This document shows positions 27,260-35,169 of a stretch of 64,000 nucleotides of DNA, piece by piece (within the stretch, counting starts at the first letter, position 1; the number at the start of each line of letters is the position of its first letter). This stretch comes from 54-19 sp038210655 (lineage in GTDB: Bacteria > Chloroflexota > Chloroflexia > Chloroheliales > Chloroheliaceae): positions 62,001-126,000 of the forward strand of contig JBBQWM010000015.1 of the NCBI GenBank assembly GCA_038210655.1, in the 5' to 3' direction. The notes beneath the pieces were generated by a model that did no database searches, was not told where the DNA came from, and worked only from the letters and a program-made list of their open reading frames with translations. The position numbers were made by a program, and so were the translations under genes.

Positions 27260-27649
27260 ATGGCTTATAATCTCGATTACGATCTGGTACAAAACACGCT
27301 GTTTGTCTCTTACCCAGGCGAACAGCTTAAAACCGAAGCTGATGTTGATGAGTTCTACCAGCGTCTTTACGATAAACTGGCTCCTATCGGTCACAAAGTC
27401 TATTTTGTGGCCGATATGAATGATTTCGCGGTTGACCCGACCCTGGCAAATTATTACTCCGAAGGCTTGAAAAAGCTAATGGAAAAGTACGTAATCGCAA
27501 TTTTCCGCTACAATGTGAAGCCCGGTTTGCACGGTCTGGCGATTCGGCTGGCCTCGTTGCAATCGGGCCTCCCAGCCAATATCTACTCCGACCGAGAAGC
27601 GGCCCTGGCTGCACGCGATGAAATCCGTAAGCAATCGGGCGAACGCTAA
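27260..27649 (+). CDS. Small cytoplasmic protein, SpoIIAA/STAS-like pattern
   Basis: 129 residues (MAYNLDYDLVQNTLFVSYPGEQLKTEADVDEFYQRL..., then HKVYFVADMNDFAVDPTLANYYSEGLKKLMEKY). The alternation of short strands and helices, with a central KVYFVADM strand, recalls SpoIIAA-like/STAS domains, but no signature is decisive. No membrane segment or catalytic motif is seen. It lies between ispH and Uma2 copy 5. Function unknown. Confidence 0.75.
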   Translation: MAYNLDYDLVQNTLFVSYPGEQLKTEADVDEFYQRLYDKLAPIGHKVYFVADMNDFAVDPTLANYYSEGLKKLMEKYVIAIFRYNVKPGLHGLAIRLASLQSGLPANIYSDREAALAARDEIRKQSGER

Positions 27650-27735
27650 TACTTGATACTCATAAGCAAGATGTGGGATTGTTAACGACTGCGGTCTAAA
27701 TGTGAGGGATTACCAAGAGAAAGGCAGGTAGTAGC

Positions 27736-28668
27736 ATGACTGCCAGAAGCAATCTGGAACTGCAAGCGGATGAACTAGGCCTGGACGAGGATGAGCAATT
27801 CCAGGAGCCTTATTATTTTTACGATAATGAAGAAAATTACTGGACGCTACGCCAGGAGCGTGATGATATGCCTACTCGCCGCCATAATAAAGTTGTGGAA
27901 TACCTCAAGCAAGTCCTGGTCTGGCAATACCGCAAAGAGGCATATATTATTGATCGTGAAATTAACTTTTACGAGACGCTTGATCGGATGGAAAAGCCGC
28001 TTTATCCTGATGTTTTTGTGTTAAAAACCCAAACGGAATTTCCAGAGGGTAGCTATCGGCTTGGAATAGACGGGCCTCCCCCTCAGCTTCTGATAGAAAT
28101 CATCTCTAAAAACACACCGGGTAATGATCTGAAAAAGAAACCACCGCGCTATGAAGCGTGGGGTGTCGCTGAATACTTTGTGTATGACCCGCGCCCGCGT
28201 AAACGCAATCTCAAAAGATCACGACTGACGGGCTGGCGGTTGGTCGAAGGCAAATATCAAAAGCTTACACCAAATAGCGCGGGCCGGATTTGGAGCGAGC
28301 AACTGGATAGTTGGCTTATGCCAGACGGCGAAATGCTGCGCCTATTTGATCGGGAAGGCAACCAACGCTTGACCGAAGCGGAAGAGCGCACCCAGGAAAA
28401 TCTAACTAGCTTACGACGCGAAGAAGCTACGCGCTGGGAAAAGGAGCTTGCCGAACAACGTGCAGCGGCAGCTTTACAGCGCGAAGAAGCCGAACGTCGA
28501 GCAAAAGAGGTTGCTTTACAACAAGCCGAGACTGAACGTCAGGCTAAAGAAACTGCCCTCCAACGCGAAGCCGTCGCTTTGCAGCAGTTAGAAACCGAAC
28601 GCCAGGTCAAAGAAACCTTGCAACGTGAGATTGAACAGATGGCCGAAAACCTCCGTCGCCTGGAGTAA
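27736..28668 (+). CDS. Uma2 family (DUF820) protein with coiled-coil tail, copy 5 (divergent)
   Basis: 310 residues. The core (LYPDVFVLKTQTEF, LLIEIISKNTPGNDL, WGVAEYFVYDPRPRK) is more divergent than copies 2-4 and shares features with copy 1 (DNEENYWTLRQERDDMP, INFYET). The tail has an unusual start (ERTQENLTSLRREEATRWEKEL) before joining the common ERQAKE units. A stretch TALQREAVALQQLETER is shared with copy 3, suggesting exchange of tail segments. The GAAAGGCAGGTAG leader is present. It converges on trmD with only 5 nt between the stops. Confidence 0.86.
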   Translation: MTARSNLELQADELGLDEDEQFQEPYYFYDNEENYWTLRQERDDMPTRRHNKVVEYLKQVLVWQYRKEAYIIDREINFYETLDRMEKPLYPDVFVLKTQTEFPEGSYRLGIDGPPPQLLIEIISKNTPGNDLKKKPPRYEAWGVAEYFVYDPRPRKRNLKRSRLTGWRLVEGKYQKLTPNSAGRIWSEQLDSWLMPDGEMLRLFDREGNQRLTEAEERTQENLTSLRREEATRWEKELAEQRAAAALQREEAERRAKEVALQQAETERQAKETALQREAVALQQLETERQVKETLQREIEQMAENLRRLE

Positions 28669-28673
28669 TCCTT

Positions 28674-29459
28674 TTAATCTGGCTTATCCCTATTTATTTC
28701 CTCTTGCCGCACTTGTTCTAACAATTTGCGCTCTTGCTTGGTTAGTTCCGGCTCAAGCTTTGCCAATAGATCGGGACGACGTTGCAATGTGCGACGGAGC
28801 GACTCTTTCAAGCGCCACTCGGCGACCTTAGCGTGATGGCCTGATACCAGGATGTCGGGGACCGACCAGCCTCGGAAGTTGGCCGGACGGGTGTAGTGGG
28901 GGTATTCGAGCAACGGACGGCTGTGCGACTCTTCTCCGGCGGAGTCTTCGGCTAATACGCCAGGCACCAGACGGGCAACGGCATCGACGATCACCATCGC
29001 CGCCAGTTCGCCGCCGGTCAGCACGAAATCGCCGATACTCACCTCACGGGTGACAGCGTGCTGCACAATCCGCTCGTCCAACCCTTCGTAATGACCGCAC
29101 AACACGGCTACACGGGGACAGCCCGCCAGTTCGTGAGCCATCGCCTGATTGAATACTTCGCCCTGTGGACTCATAAGTAGAATAGGAAAAGCGGGAGGGG
29201 TGACTATTTCTTCCACCGCGCCAAAACTGACCCCTAACGCTTCTTCGAGGGCGGCGAAAACCGGCTCAGGCCGAAAAACCATCCCAGCCCCACCACCATA
29301 AGGATAATCATCCACCTGTCGATGTCGCCCCAAACCCCAGTTGCGAATGTCGTGAGTATGCACCTCAAACAAACCCTGCGATCTGGCCCGCCCCAGGATA
29401 CTATCGTTTAATGGTTCCTCGAACATCCGAGGAAATAATGTCAATATATCAAAGCGCAT
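28674..29459 (-). CDS. trmD: tRNA (guanine-N1-)-methyltransferase TrmD
   Basis: 261 residues. MRFDILTLFPRMFEEPLNDSILGRA starts the SPOUT domain, and DYPYGGGAGMVFRPEPVF and CGHYEGLDERI follow. The knot contributes VSIGDFVLTGGELAAMVI and RLVPGVL. TrmD methylates G37 of tRNAs, using SAM, to prevent frameshifting. Length and motifs are complete. The usual neighbours rpsP, rimM and rplS are not adjacent here. Confidence 0.96.
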   Translation of the reverse strand: MRFDILTLFPRMFEEPLNDSILGRARSQGLFEVHTHDIRNWGLGRHRQVDDYPYGGGAGMVFRPEPVFAALEEALGVSFGAVEEIVTPPAFPILLMSPQGEVFNQAMAHELAGCPRVAVLCGHYEGLDERIVQHAVTREVSIGDFVLTGGELAAMVIVDAVARLVPGVLAEDSAGEESHSRPLLEYPHYTRPANFRGWSVPDILVSGHHAKVAEWRLKESLRRTLQRRPDLLAKLEPELTKQERKLLEQVRQEEINRDKPD

Positions 29460-29514
29460 ATTTTATGCAGGGTGCCAAGTAAAAATCAAACGCACCTATT
29501 CAGCTTACCCACTT

Positions 29515-29580
29515 TGGGCGACCACATAGGGTCGCCCCTACCCAAAATCCGTTGTAGGGGCGACCCTATGTGGTCGCCCA
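29515..29580. repeat. GTAGGGGCGACC-type inverted repeat, copy 1
   Basis: 27-bp perfect arms (29515-29541 and 29554-29580) around a 12-nt loop. The arm carries GGGCGACCACA and GGGTCGCCCCTAC. Related copies are at 34837-34913 and 46848-46909. Homology with the third copy continues about 12 bp past the arm (AGCTTA...CTTTGGGCG). The rest of the 29460-29695 gap holds short CTCAGTCCTCAG-type modules. Confidence 0.9.
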
Positions 29581-29695
29581 GTCTGAGTAGGTACAATCAA
29601 ACTACAAATGAACATAGCTAAACACGACTAAAAGCACCTTCCCAGATCACCATCGGTTCTACTCAGTCCTCAGTTCTCATCCCTCAGTCCTGATT

Positions 29696-30727
29696 TCAAG
29701 CTGCAAGACGGGCGATAACACTCAAAGCCATTTCAATATCGGTGCGGCGTAGGTCGTTATGGAAGACGAAGCGCAGGCGACGCGGCCCGGCAGCCCCGGC
29801 CAATACCTCTTGCTCTCGCAAACGGGCGACCCATTCTTCGGCAGGCCAGGTCTTTTCGGTCAGATTGACCGCCACGATATTGGTCTGAACCGTTTCCATA
29901 TCGAGGTCAAAGCCATCGACCAGAGCCAGACTTTCGGCGAAACGGCGGGCGTTATAATGGTCATCTTCCAGCCGTTCGGTCATTTCGGTCAGGGCCAGTA
30001 GCCCAGCAGCCGCCAACACTCCCGCCTGACGCATCCCACCACCCAGCATTTTGCGGTTCTTACGCGCTTTCTGGATAAAATCGCGCTGTCCAACGATCAA
30101 CGAACCTGCCGGGGCCGCCAGCCCTTTCGAGAGGCAAAATTGCACCGAATCCACATTGGCGACCAATTCTTTAACCTCGATCTCAAGATAGGTCGCCGCA
30201 TTAAAGATACGAGCGCCATCCATGTGAACCGGCACATTTTTGGCGTGGGCTACTTCGCACAAGGTGTCAATCTGAGCCTTGCTCAAAACCGTGCCGCCAC
30301 TGCGGTTGTGGGTATTTTCCAAACAGAGCAGGCCAGTCGGGGCCAGGTGAATATCGGAACCACGAATGGCCTGTTTCACGGCGGCGGGGTCAAGCATGCC
30401 AAAGCGGTCGTTGGGCAGAATATGATAGGCCAGTCCGCCGACGACGGCTGCACCACCTGCCTCATAATAAAAAATATGCGAATTGTCGCCCAATAAGATT
30501 TCCTGCCCACGCTGGGTGTGGCTTAAAACTGCCGCGAGGTTGCCCATCGTGCCGGTCGGGACGAATAGGGCGGCTTCCTTACCGAATTTTTCGGCGGCTA
30601 ATTCTTCCAAACGGTTGACGGTGGGGTCTTCACCATAAACATCGTCGCCGACTTCCGCTTCGGCCATCGCCCGGCGCATTGCCATCGTGGGTTGTGTGAC
30701 CGTATCACTCCGTAGATCAATTGGCAT
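29696..30727 (-). CDS. ltaE: Low-specificity L-threonine aldolase
   Basis: 343 residues, fold-type I PLP enzyme. MPIDLRSDTVTQPTMAMRRAM and GDDVYGEDPTVNRLE are the family N-terminal signatures. VHMDGARIFNAA holds the PLP-contacting Asp, and FCLSKGLAAPAGSL the Schiff-base Lys. It splits threonine or allo-threonine to glycine and acetaldehyde in the cytoplasm. Length is typical. Confidence 0.93.
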   Translation of the reverse strand: MPIDLRSDTVTQPTMAMRRAMAEAEVGDDVYGEDPTVNRLEELAAEKFGKEAALFVPTGTMGNLAAVLSHTQRGQEILLGDNSHIFYYEAGGAAVVGGLAYHILPNDRFGMLDPAAVKQAIRGSDIHLAPTGLLCLENTHNRSGGTVLSKAQIDTLCEVAHAKNVPVHMDGARIFNAATYLEIEVKELVANVDSVQFCLSKGLAAPAGSLIVGQRDFIQKARKNRKMLGGGMRQAGVLAAAGLLALTEMTERLEDDHYNARRFAESLALVDGFDLDMETVQTNIVAVNLTEKTWPAEEWVARLREQEVLAGAAGPRRLRFVFHNDLRRTDIEMALSVIARLAA

Positions 30728-30808
30728 CTATTTACCGCTTTCCAAAAGGCTAAAGTTGATATAACTATTTAGCCTACACTTATTCTTACAAAGCTATTTT
30801 CTTTACAG

Positions 30809-32014
30809 CTAATTATTTTGCAGAGCGGCCCGCAATTTGGACATGGCCTCGGCGACGGTTTCGTCTTTGTTGAAGACGGCAGAACCGGCTACGATCACAT
30901 CGGCCCCAGCCTCGGCAACTTGACGAATGTTACCAGCCTTGACCCCTCCATCGACCTCGATTTCTATATCAAGATTTAGTCGGTCGATCCACTCGCGCAG
31001 GCGGCGGATTTTGGCAGTGCTGGTTTCGATATAACTTTGACCACCAAAGCCGGGATTGACGCTCATAATCAGTACTCGGCTGATATAGGGCAGGATTTCT
31101 TCCAATGTAGCGATAGGCGTAGCCGGGTTAAGAACGACCCCCGCCCGGCAGCCCAGACTAATGATGTGCTGGACGCTACGATGCAGATGGGGGACGTTCT
31201 CCTGATGCACCATCAGCACATCGGCTCCGGCTTTGGCAAAATCTTCCAGGTAGCGGTCGGGCTGCTCGATCATCAAATGTACATCCAGCGATACTTTTGT
31301 GATCGGTCTGAGGTGTTCCAACACAACCGGCCCGACCGAAATGTTAGGTACATACATGCCATCCATTACATCAAAATGGATATAATCGGCCCCGGCAGCC
31401 TCGGCCTCTTTTACCTGCTCACCCAACCGGGCGAAGTCCGCCGACAAAATAGAAGGTGCTAGTTTTATTTTTGATAAATCTCTTTTAGTAAAAGGGCTGC
31501 TCTCCACAACCTCTTGTAATTGAGAAACTGCTTCTGTCATTTTTATCCTCATCGGTTGTTCGTTACTACTTACTTTTTGCACTTCAACCCCAAACAAATC
31601 GCCTAATATTTTATCGAACAGTAACCGTTGTTGCTCAGAGCTTAAATTTGGTCGTAGATCGTCGTAAGCAAGCCGGAACTGGTTGGCTATATCACGAACG
31701 CTATGGTCATTTCGTTCTAAACCTATATTAGGATTAAGACCCGCCCGGATGCGCAGGACAAGCTGGCTACGCAAATCTGCCAGTTGGTCAAGGTCGGTGA
31801 GTGAACTGATATTTGCGCCAGATGTACCATTATATCCAGGTGAGTTAAGTATATCGATAACCTGTTGGCGCACCTTTTCCAACTGGACACCCATACTTTC
31901 CAGCACTCCGGCGGCAATCCCTTCAGCCTCCCGAACCAATCCTAGCAAAAGATGTTCCGTCCCGATGTAATGATGATTAAGAAGGCGGGCCTCGTCAACA
32001 GCCAGTTCGATCAC
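30809..32014 (-). CDS. rpe: Chimera: Clp_N fragment, CpaF-N-like helical segment, and ribulose-phosphate 3-epimerase
   Basis: 401 residues from GTG 32014. Residues 1-58 are the second Clp_N repeat of ClpC (VIELAVDEARLLNHHYIGTE), 51 of 59 identical to the ClpC in this window. Residues about 76-150 are helical (LSSEQQRLLFDKILGDLFGVEV) and recall the N-terminal helices of CpaF/TadA ATPases. Residues 180-400 are a full ribulose-5-phosphate 3-epimerase barrel: KLAPSILSADF, YIHFDVMDGMYVPN, LDVHLMIE, MSVNPGFGGQ and VDGGV, with catalytic Asp and metal ligands present. Rpe serves the pentose phosphate or Calvin route. Upstream of the GTG, Clp-like codons (SLAPRGKK) run into an inverted-repeat element and then a TGA. 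The Clp part is therefore truncated. Internal Met codons near residues 155-159 could start a stand-alone Rpe. Confidence 0.85.
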   Translation of the reverse strand: MIELAVDEARLLNHHYIGTEHLLLGLVREAEGIAAGVLESMGVQLEKVRQQVIDILNSPGYNGTSGANISSLTDLDQLADLRSQLVLRIRAGLNPNIGLERNDHSVRDIANQFRLAYDDLRPNLSSEQQRLLFDKILGDLFGVEVQKVSSNEQPMRIKMTEAVSQLQEVVESSPFTKRDLSKIKLAPSILSADFARLGEQVKEAEAAGADYIHFDVMDGMYVPNISVGPVVLEHLRPITKVSLDVHLMIEQPDRYLEDFAKAGADVLMVHQENVPHLHRSVQHIISLGCRAGVVLNPATPIATLEEILPYISRVLIMSVNPGFGGQSYIETSTAKIRRLREWIDRLNLDIEIEVDGGVKAGNIRQVAEAGADVIVAGSAVFNKDETVAEAMSKLRAALQNN

Positions 32015-32038
32015 CTTTTTGCCGCGAGGGGCGAGGCT

Positions 32039-32158
32039 GCGATTTACGATTGGAGTTACTCAGGATAGCCTGATTGTGGGAGGGATTTCTAATCCCGATA
32101 GAGCCAAATCGGGATTAGAAATCCCTCCCACCCCCAGATAGTCCCAATCGTAAATCGC
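32039..32158. repeat. Nested inverted repeat at the 5' end of the chimeric rpe gene
   Basis: Outer arms of 15 bp (32039-32053, 32144-32158; GCGATTTACGATTGG) enclose perfect 24-bp inner arms (32076-32099, 32108-32131) containing ATTAGAAATCCCTCCCAC. A related nested repeat is at 35072-35166. The bases just right of the gene (GTAAATCGC plus GCCTCGCCCCTC on the minus strand) also occur near 55926-55949. Confidence 0.9.
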
Positions 32159-32171
32159 AAATCATAAATTG

Positions 32172-33716
32172 CTAGATTTTGCCACCCGTAATCCAGCAGC
32201 CAATTATGGGTGTGACGTTCGCCTCCATTATAGCGGCAATTAGCAATAAAGGCACGACTAACGCCATTATTTTGACGTAATTGACGATAGCAAGTTGAAG
32301 GCTTTGCCCAATACTCAGACCGGCAGGCGGAGCGATAATCGAGGTGCTGACCCGCATCCCAACCGCGATGCCAATGATCGCCGCCGGTATCTCGAAAATG
32401 CCGTGCGGCAGGGTGAAGGGCAACACCAACAAGAATGGGTTGAGATTTACTTTCAGGAAAATATTGGCAATAAACCCGATTGGCCCGATTGCTACCATCG
32501 TCAGACCGATCCCGCCGACCCCTAGCGAAACCGCCGCCAGACCACTGGCTAAAAGGACGGCCTTCGTATTATTAGAGAAAAGAAACTGCCATGTGATGCC
32601 CTGAGTACCAAGATAATCGCCCTGGCAAATCGCAATCGGGTCGCCCGTCCGACTGGCGGTGGAAGCGATCCCACCAAGTCGGTTTATCAGTTGGGTAGCC
32701 TCATCCCAACTACCGATCCAAAAGCCAATCCCAATCGCGCCCAGAATACAAATCGAAATGAGGACGATAGCGCCTTTACTCATCCCGATAATTTGGGGTA
32801 TATCGTGACGGTAGAAGCGCCAGGGTGTCCAGCGCATCCCGGTTTTCTGGTTAGCCAGAGCCTCGTAAGGAGTGCGCTTGAAATAATAGATAAACCCCCG
32901 GAAGATACCCTTCAAGGTTACGTTATCGCCTTCGCGGGCCACAATTTCTTCCCGATTGAAAATCTGCACCCCCGACCGCAAGAGTAAGGCCAGGATTACA
33001 AGCAGTGCAAGTAGCATAAAATATAAGCCGAGCCGCAAATTGTTTAGCAGCAAGACCGCCTCTAGCTGTACCGCCACGCTCATCGGCAAAATAATAAAGC
33101 TTGCCATGATGTTGGAGGCTCGGACACTGGTGGTATGCGTGCTGACCAGCACCGAACCGGCTACCATCACCAGCCCTTGCGTGATGTTGAGGCCCAAAAA
33201 GACCAGGAGCAAATCGAGCGGCACCGGGAAAGGCTGCCCATATAAGGTGATAAGCAAGCAAAACATCAGCGAGGCACTGGTGCTGGCAATGATGGTCGGG
33301 ACGGTCGCGGCGATAAACTTGCCCATAAAAAGTTCGAGATCGGTTAGAGGGGCGCTCAAAAGAGCTTCGAGACTATTACGCTCTTTCTCACCTACAAAAG
33401 TCTCCAGCGCGATCACCAGACAAAACGACATCGGCAAAAAGCCAATCGCCAGGGTCGTAAACGGCAGTAACTTGTCATAAAACGTAGCCCGACCCAGGTC
33501 TTTTATCAAGTTCTGGCTGGTAGTCTGCAAAATACCGCCCAGCACGAACGGCAGTAGCACGACCAGGATTACAATAGGGCTGACGATCCGCCAGTCGCGC
33601 AAGGTATCACGCAACTCGCGGCGGGTCACGATCAAGGCTCGACGCAACGACGAGCGCGGTTTGGCTACTTTGTAAGGTTGAGCTAAGGCTGGCTGCAAGG
33701 TTGATTGGACACTCAT
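32172..33716 (-). CDS. ABC-2 type permease fused to a SpoIIM domain
   Basis: A 514-residue polytopic membrane protein. Residues about 25-255 are an ABC-2/NatB-like permease: RRALIVTRRELRDTLRDWR, then ETFVGEKERNSLEALLSAPLTDLELFMGKF. After a loop, residues about 310-510 match stage II sporulation protein M (NNTKAVLLASGLAAVSLGVGG, NPFLLVLPFTLPHGIFEIPA). In Firmicutes SpoIIM is a separate protein that helps recruit peptidoglycan hydrolases during engulfment; outside spore formers its role is unclear. The start overlaps the ATPase stop by 4 nt, so both form one exporter. The cargo is unknown. Confidence 0.85.
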   Translation of the reverse strand: MSVQSTLQPALAQPYKVAKPRSSLRRALIVTRRELRDTLRDWRIVSPIVILVVLLPFVLGGILQTTSQNLIKDLGRATFYDKLLPFTTLAIGFLPMSFCLVIALETFVGEKERNSLEALLSAPLTDLELFMGKFIAATVPTIIASTSASLMFCLLITLYGQPFPVPLDLLLVFLGLNITQGLVMVAGSVLVSTHTTSVRASNIMASFIILPMSVAVQLEAVLLLNNLRLGLYFMLLALLVILALLLRSGVQIFNREEIVAREGDNVTLKGIFRGFIYYFKRTPYEALANQKTGMRWTPWRFYRHDIPQIIGMSKGAIVLISICILGAIGIGFWIGSWDEATQLINRLGGIASTASRTGDPIAICQGDYLGTQGITWQFLFSNNTKAVLLASGLAAVSLGVGGIGLTMVAIGPIGFIANIFLKVNLNPFLLVLPFTLPHGIFEIPAAIIGIAVGMRVSTSIIAPPAGLSIGQSLQLAIVNYVKIMALVVPLLLIAAIMEANVTPIIGCWITGGKI

Positions 33717-34771
33717 TTCAAAACCTCCTGGCGCGGCGCATCAATTTGTTTTAGCAAGGACTGTTCGATTTCATCACGATTTTCATCGACTGCGCCGGGG
33801 GTTCCGGCAATCTTGAGATAAACCGCTTCGAGGCTGCGCGAAACCTGGCTAAGGGTCACGACTTCCAGGCCACTTTCGCCCAATGCCCGCAAGACCAGTG
33901 GGTTAGTAAAGTTCGGATGGCTCGTCTCATAGGTAAAGCCGTCCGAATGAAGCTCGATCACACGCAGGCCATCCAGGGACAGCACACCCGCTGGTATCTC
34001 GCCTGAGGTGCGGTTCAATTCGACCCGGTAATGAGGTGCGCCCAATAACCGTTGCTTGAGTTCCTCGGCAGTACCCTCGATAATGATCTCACCTTTGCGG
34101 ATGATAGCGATGCGGTCGGCCAGGATTTCAGCTTCCAACAAGTTGTGGGTACACAATATGACGGTGCGTTTGGTGCGCTTGAGGTCTATGATAGCATCGC
34201 GCACCATCTTGGCGCTGTAAGGGTCCATTGCGCTGGTCGGCTCATCCAGAAAAAGCACCTGCGGTTCGTGGATCATGGCCCTAATCAGGGCGGCTTTCTG
34301 ACGCATGCCTTTGCTATATTCGCCCATCCGCAATTGGCGAGTATCCCACAAATCAAAGCGGCGCAACAATTCTTCGCTTCGTTCGAGTAAGAGTCTGTAA
34401 GGAATTTGCTGCAATTCTCCAAAGAATTTTAAATAATCCATGACGCGCATACGGTTATAAAGACCTGGTTGTTCGGTCAAGTGACCGATCACCTTGCGAA
34501 CTTCGAGCGCTTGTGTAACCGTATCGTACCCGGCGATCCGGGCCTGACCGCCGGTGGGAGTCAAAATTGCCGCCAACATGCGAGTAGTGGTCGTTTTGCC
34601 CGCCCCGTTGTGACCCAGCAAGGCCAGCACCTGCCCGGCCCCAACTTGCAACGAAACATTTTTTACAGCCGTAAAATCGCCAAAGGTTTTTGCCAGATTA
34701 CTGGCTTCGATCACAGGGGACAACGGTGTATCAACGTGGTGTAAACCGTTAGAGTTAAAAGTTGTTGTCAT
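33713..34771 (-). CDS. ABC transporter ATP-binding protein
   Basis: A 352-residue ATPase: Walker A LLGHNGAGKTTTTRML, Q-loop HLTEQPGLYNRM, signature YSKGMRQKAALIRA, Walker B QVLFLDEPTSAMDP and H-loop ILCTHNLLEAE. All are intact. The roughly 110-residue C-terminal extension is typical of drug- or sodium-exporter ATPases such as NatA. It is the partner of the downstream SpoIIM-fused permease (4-nt overlap). Membrane-associated on the cytoplasmic side. Confidence 0.93.
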   Translation of the reverse strand: MTTTFNSNGLHHVDTPLSPVIEASNLAKTFGDFTAVKNVSLQVGAGQVLALLGHNGAGKTTTTRMLAAILTPTGGQARIAGYDTVTQALEVRKVIGHLTEQPGLYNRMRVMDYLKFFGELQQIPYRLLLERSEELLRRFDLWDTRQLRMGEYSKGMRQKAALIRAMIHEPQVLFLDEPTSAMDPYSAKMVRDAIIDLKRTKRTVILCTHNLLEAEILADRIAIIRKGEIIIEGTAEELKQRLLGAPHYRVELNRTSGEIPAGVLSLDGLRVIELHSDGFTYETSHPNFTNPLVLRALGESGLEVVTLSQVSRSLEAVYLKIAGTPGAVDENRDEIEQSLLKQIDAPRQEVLK

Positions 34772-34836
34772 GCCTTAATGCTTTCACTAATAAAAATTAA
34801 AGAGGAGTAGCCAGGACGCGCACAATATAGTTCTTT

Positions 34837-34913
34837 GGTAGGGGCGACCCCAGTGGATCGTCCGTGAACACCCGGCACGGTCTGCGAGGGCGACCACCAG
34901 GGTCGCCCCTACC
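34837..34913. repeat. GTAGGGGCGACC-type inverted repeat, copy 2
   Basis: Arms at 34837-34856 and 34891-34913 share GGTAGGGGCGACCC and its complement, with a diverged interior. It lies upstream of the ABC operon. The remaining gap to 35071 shows no gene. Confidence 0.8.
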
Positions 34914-35071
34914 AGCCCAATGTTTTTGCAATTTGCTGTAGAGGTAATAAAGTTCACCTCTACTCTATCTACGTGAAATCGTTCCGAAGTCTAAAGAGGC
35001 GCTAAGTTTACGCCTCTGCCATCAATCATTATAACGGCTTTTACAAGTTTGTTAATCATACAAAGGAACTA

Positions 35072-35166
35072 ATTTACGATTTACGATGGTAGGTACTGAT
35101 TTGTGGTAGAGATTAGAAATCCCTACCACAGCGAATAGCTACAATCGTAAATCGTAAATCGTAAAT
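35072..35166. repeat. Nested inverted repeat, second copy
   Basis: Outer arms of TTTACGAT units pair with ATCGTAAA units near 35143-35166. Inner arms are GTGGTAGAGATT (35103-35114) and AATCCCTACCAC (35118-35129), with one mismatch. The architecture matches 32039-32158. It lies at the 3' end of the glycosidase gene and could act as its terminator. Confidence 0.8.
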
Positions 35167-35169
35167 CCC

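Noticed and set aside
32012..32062. TGA at 32060-32062 upstream of the chimeric rpe as a second Sec codon
   Set aside because: It is inside the nested inverted repeat, with no coding similarity before it.
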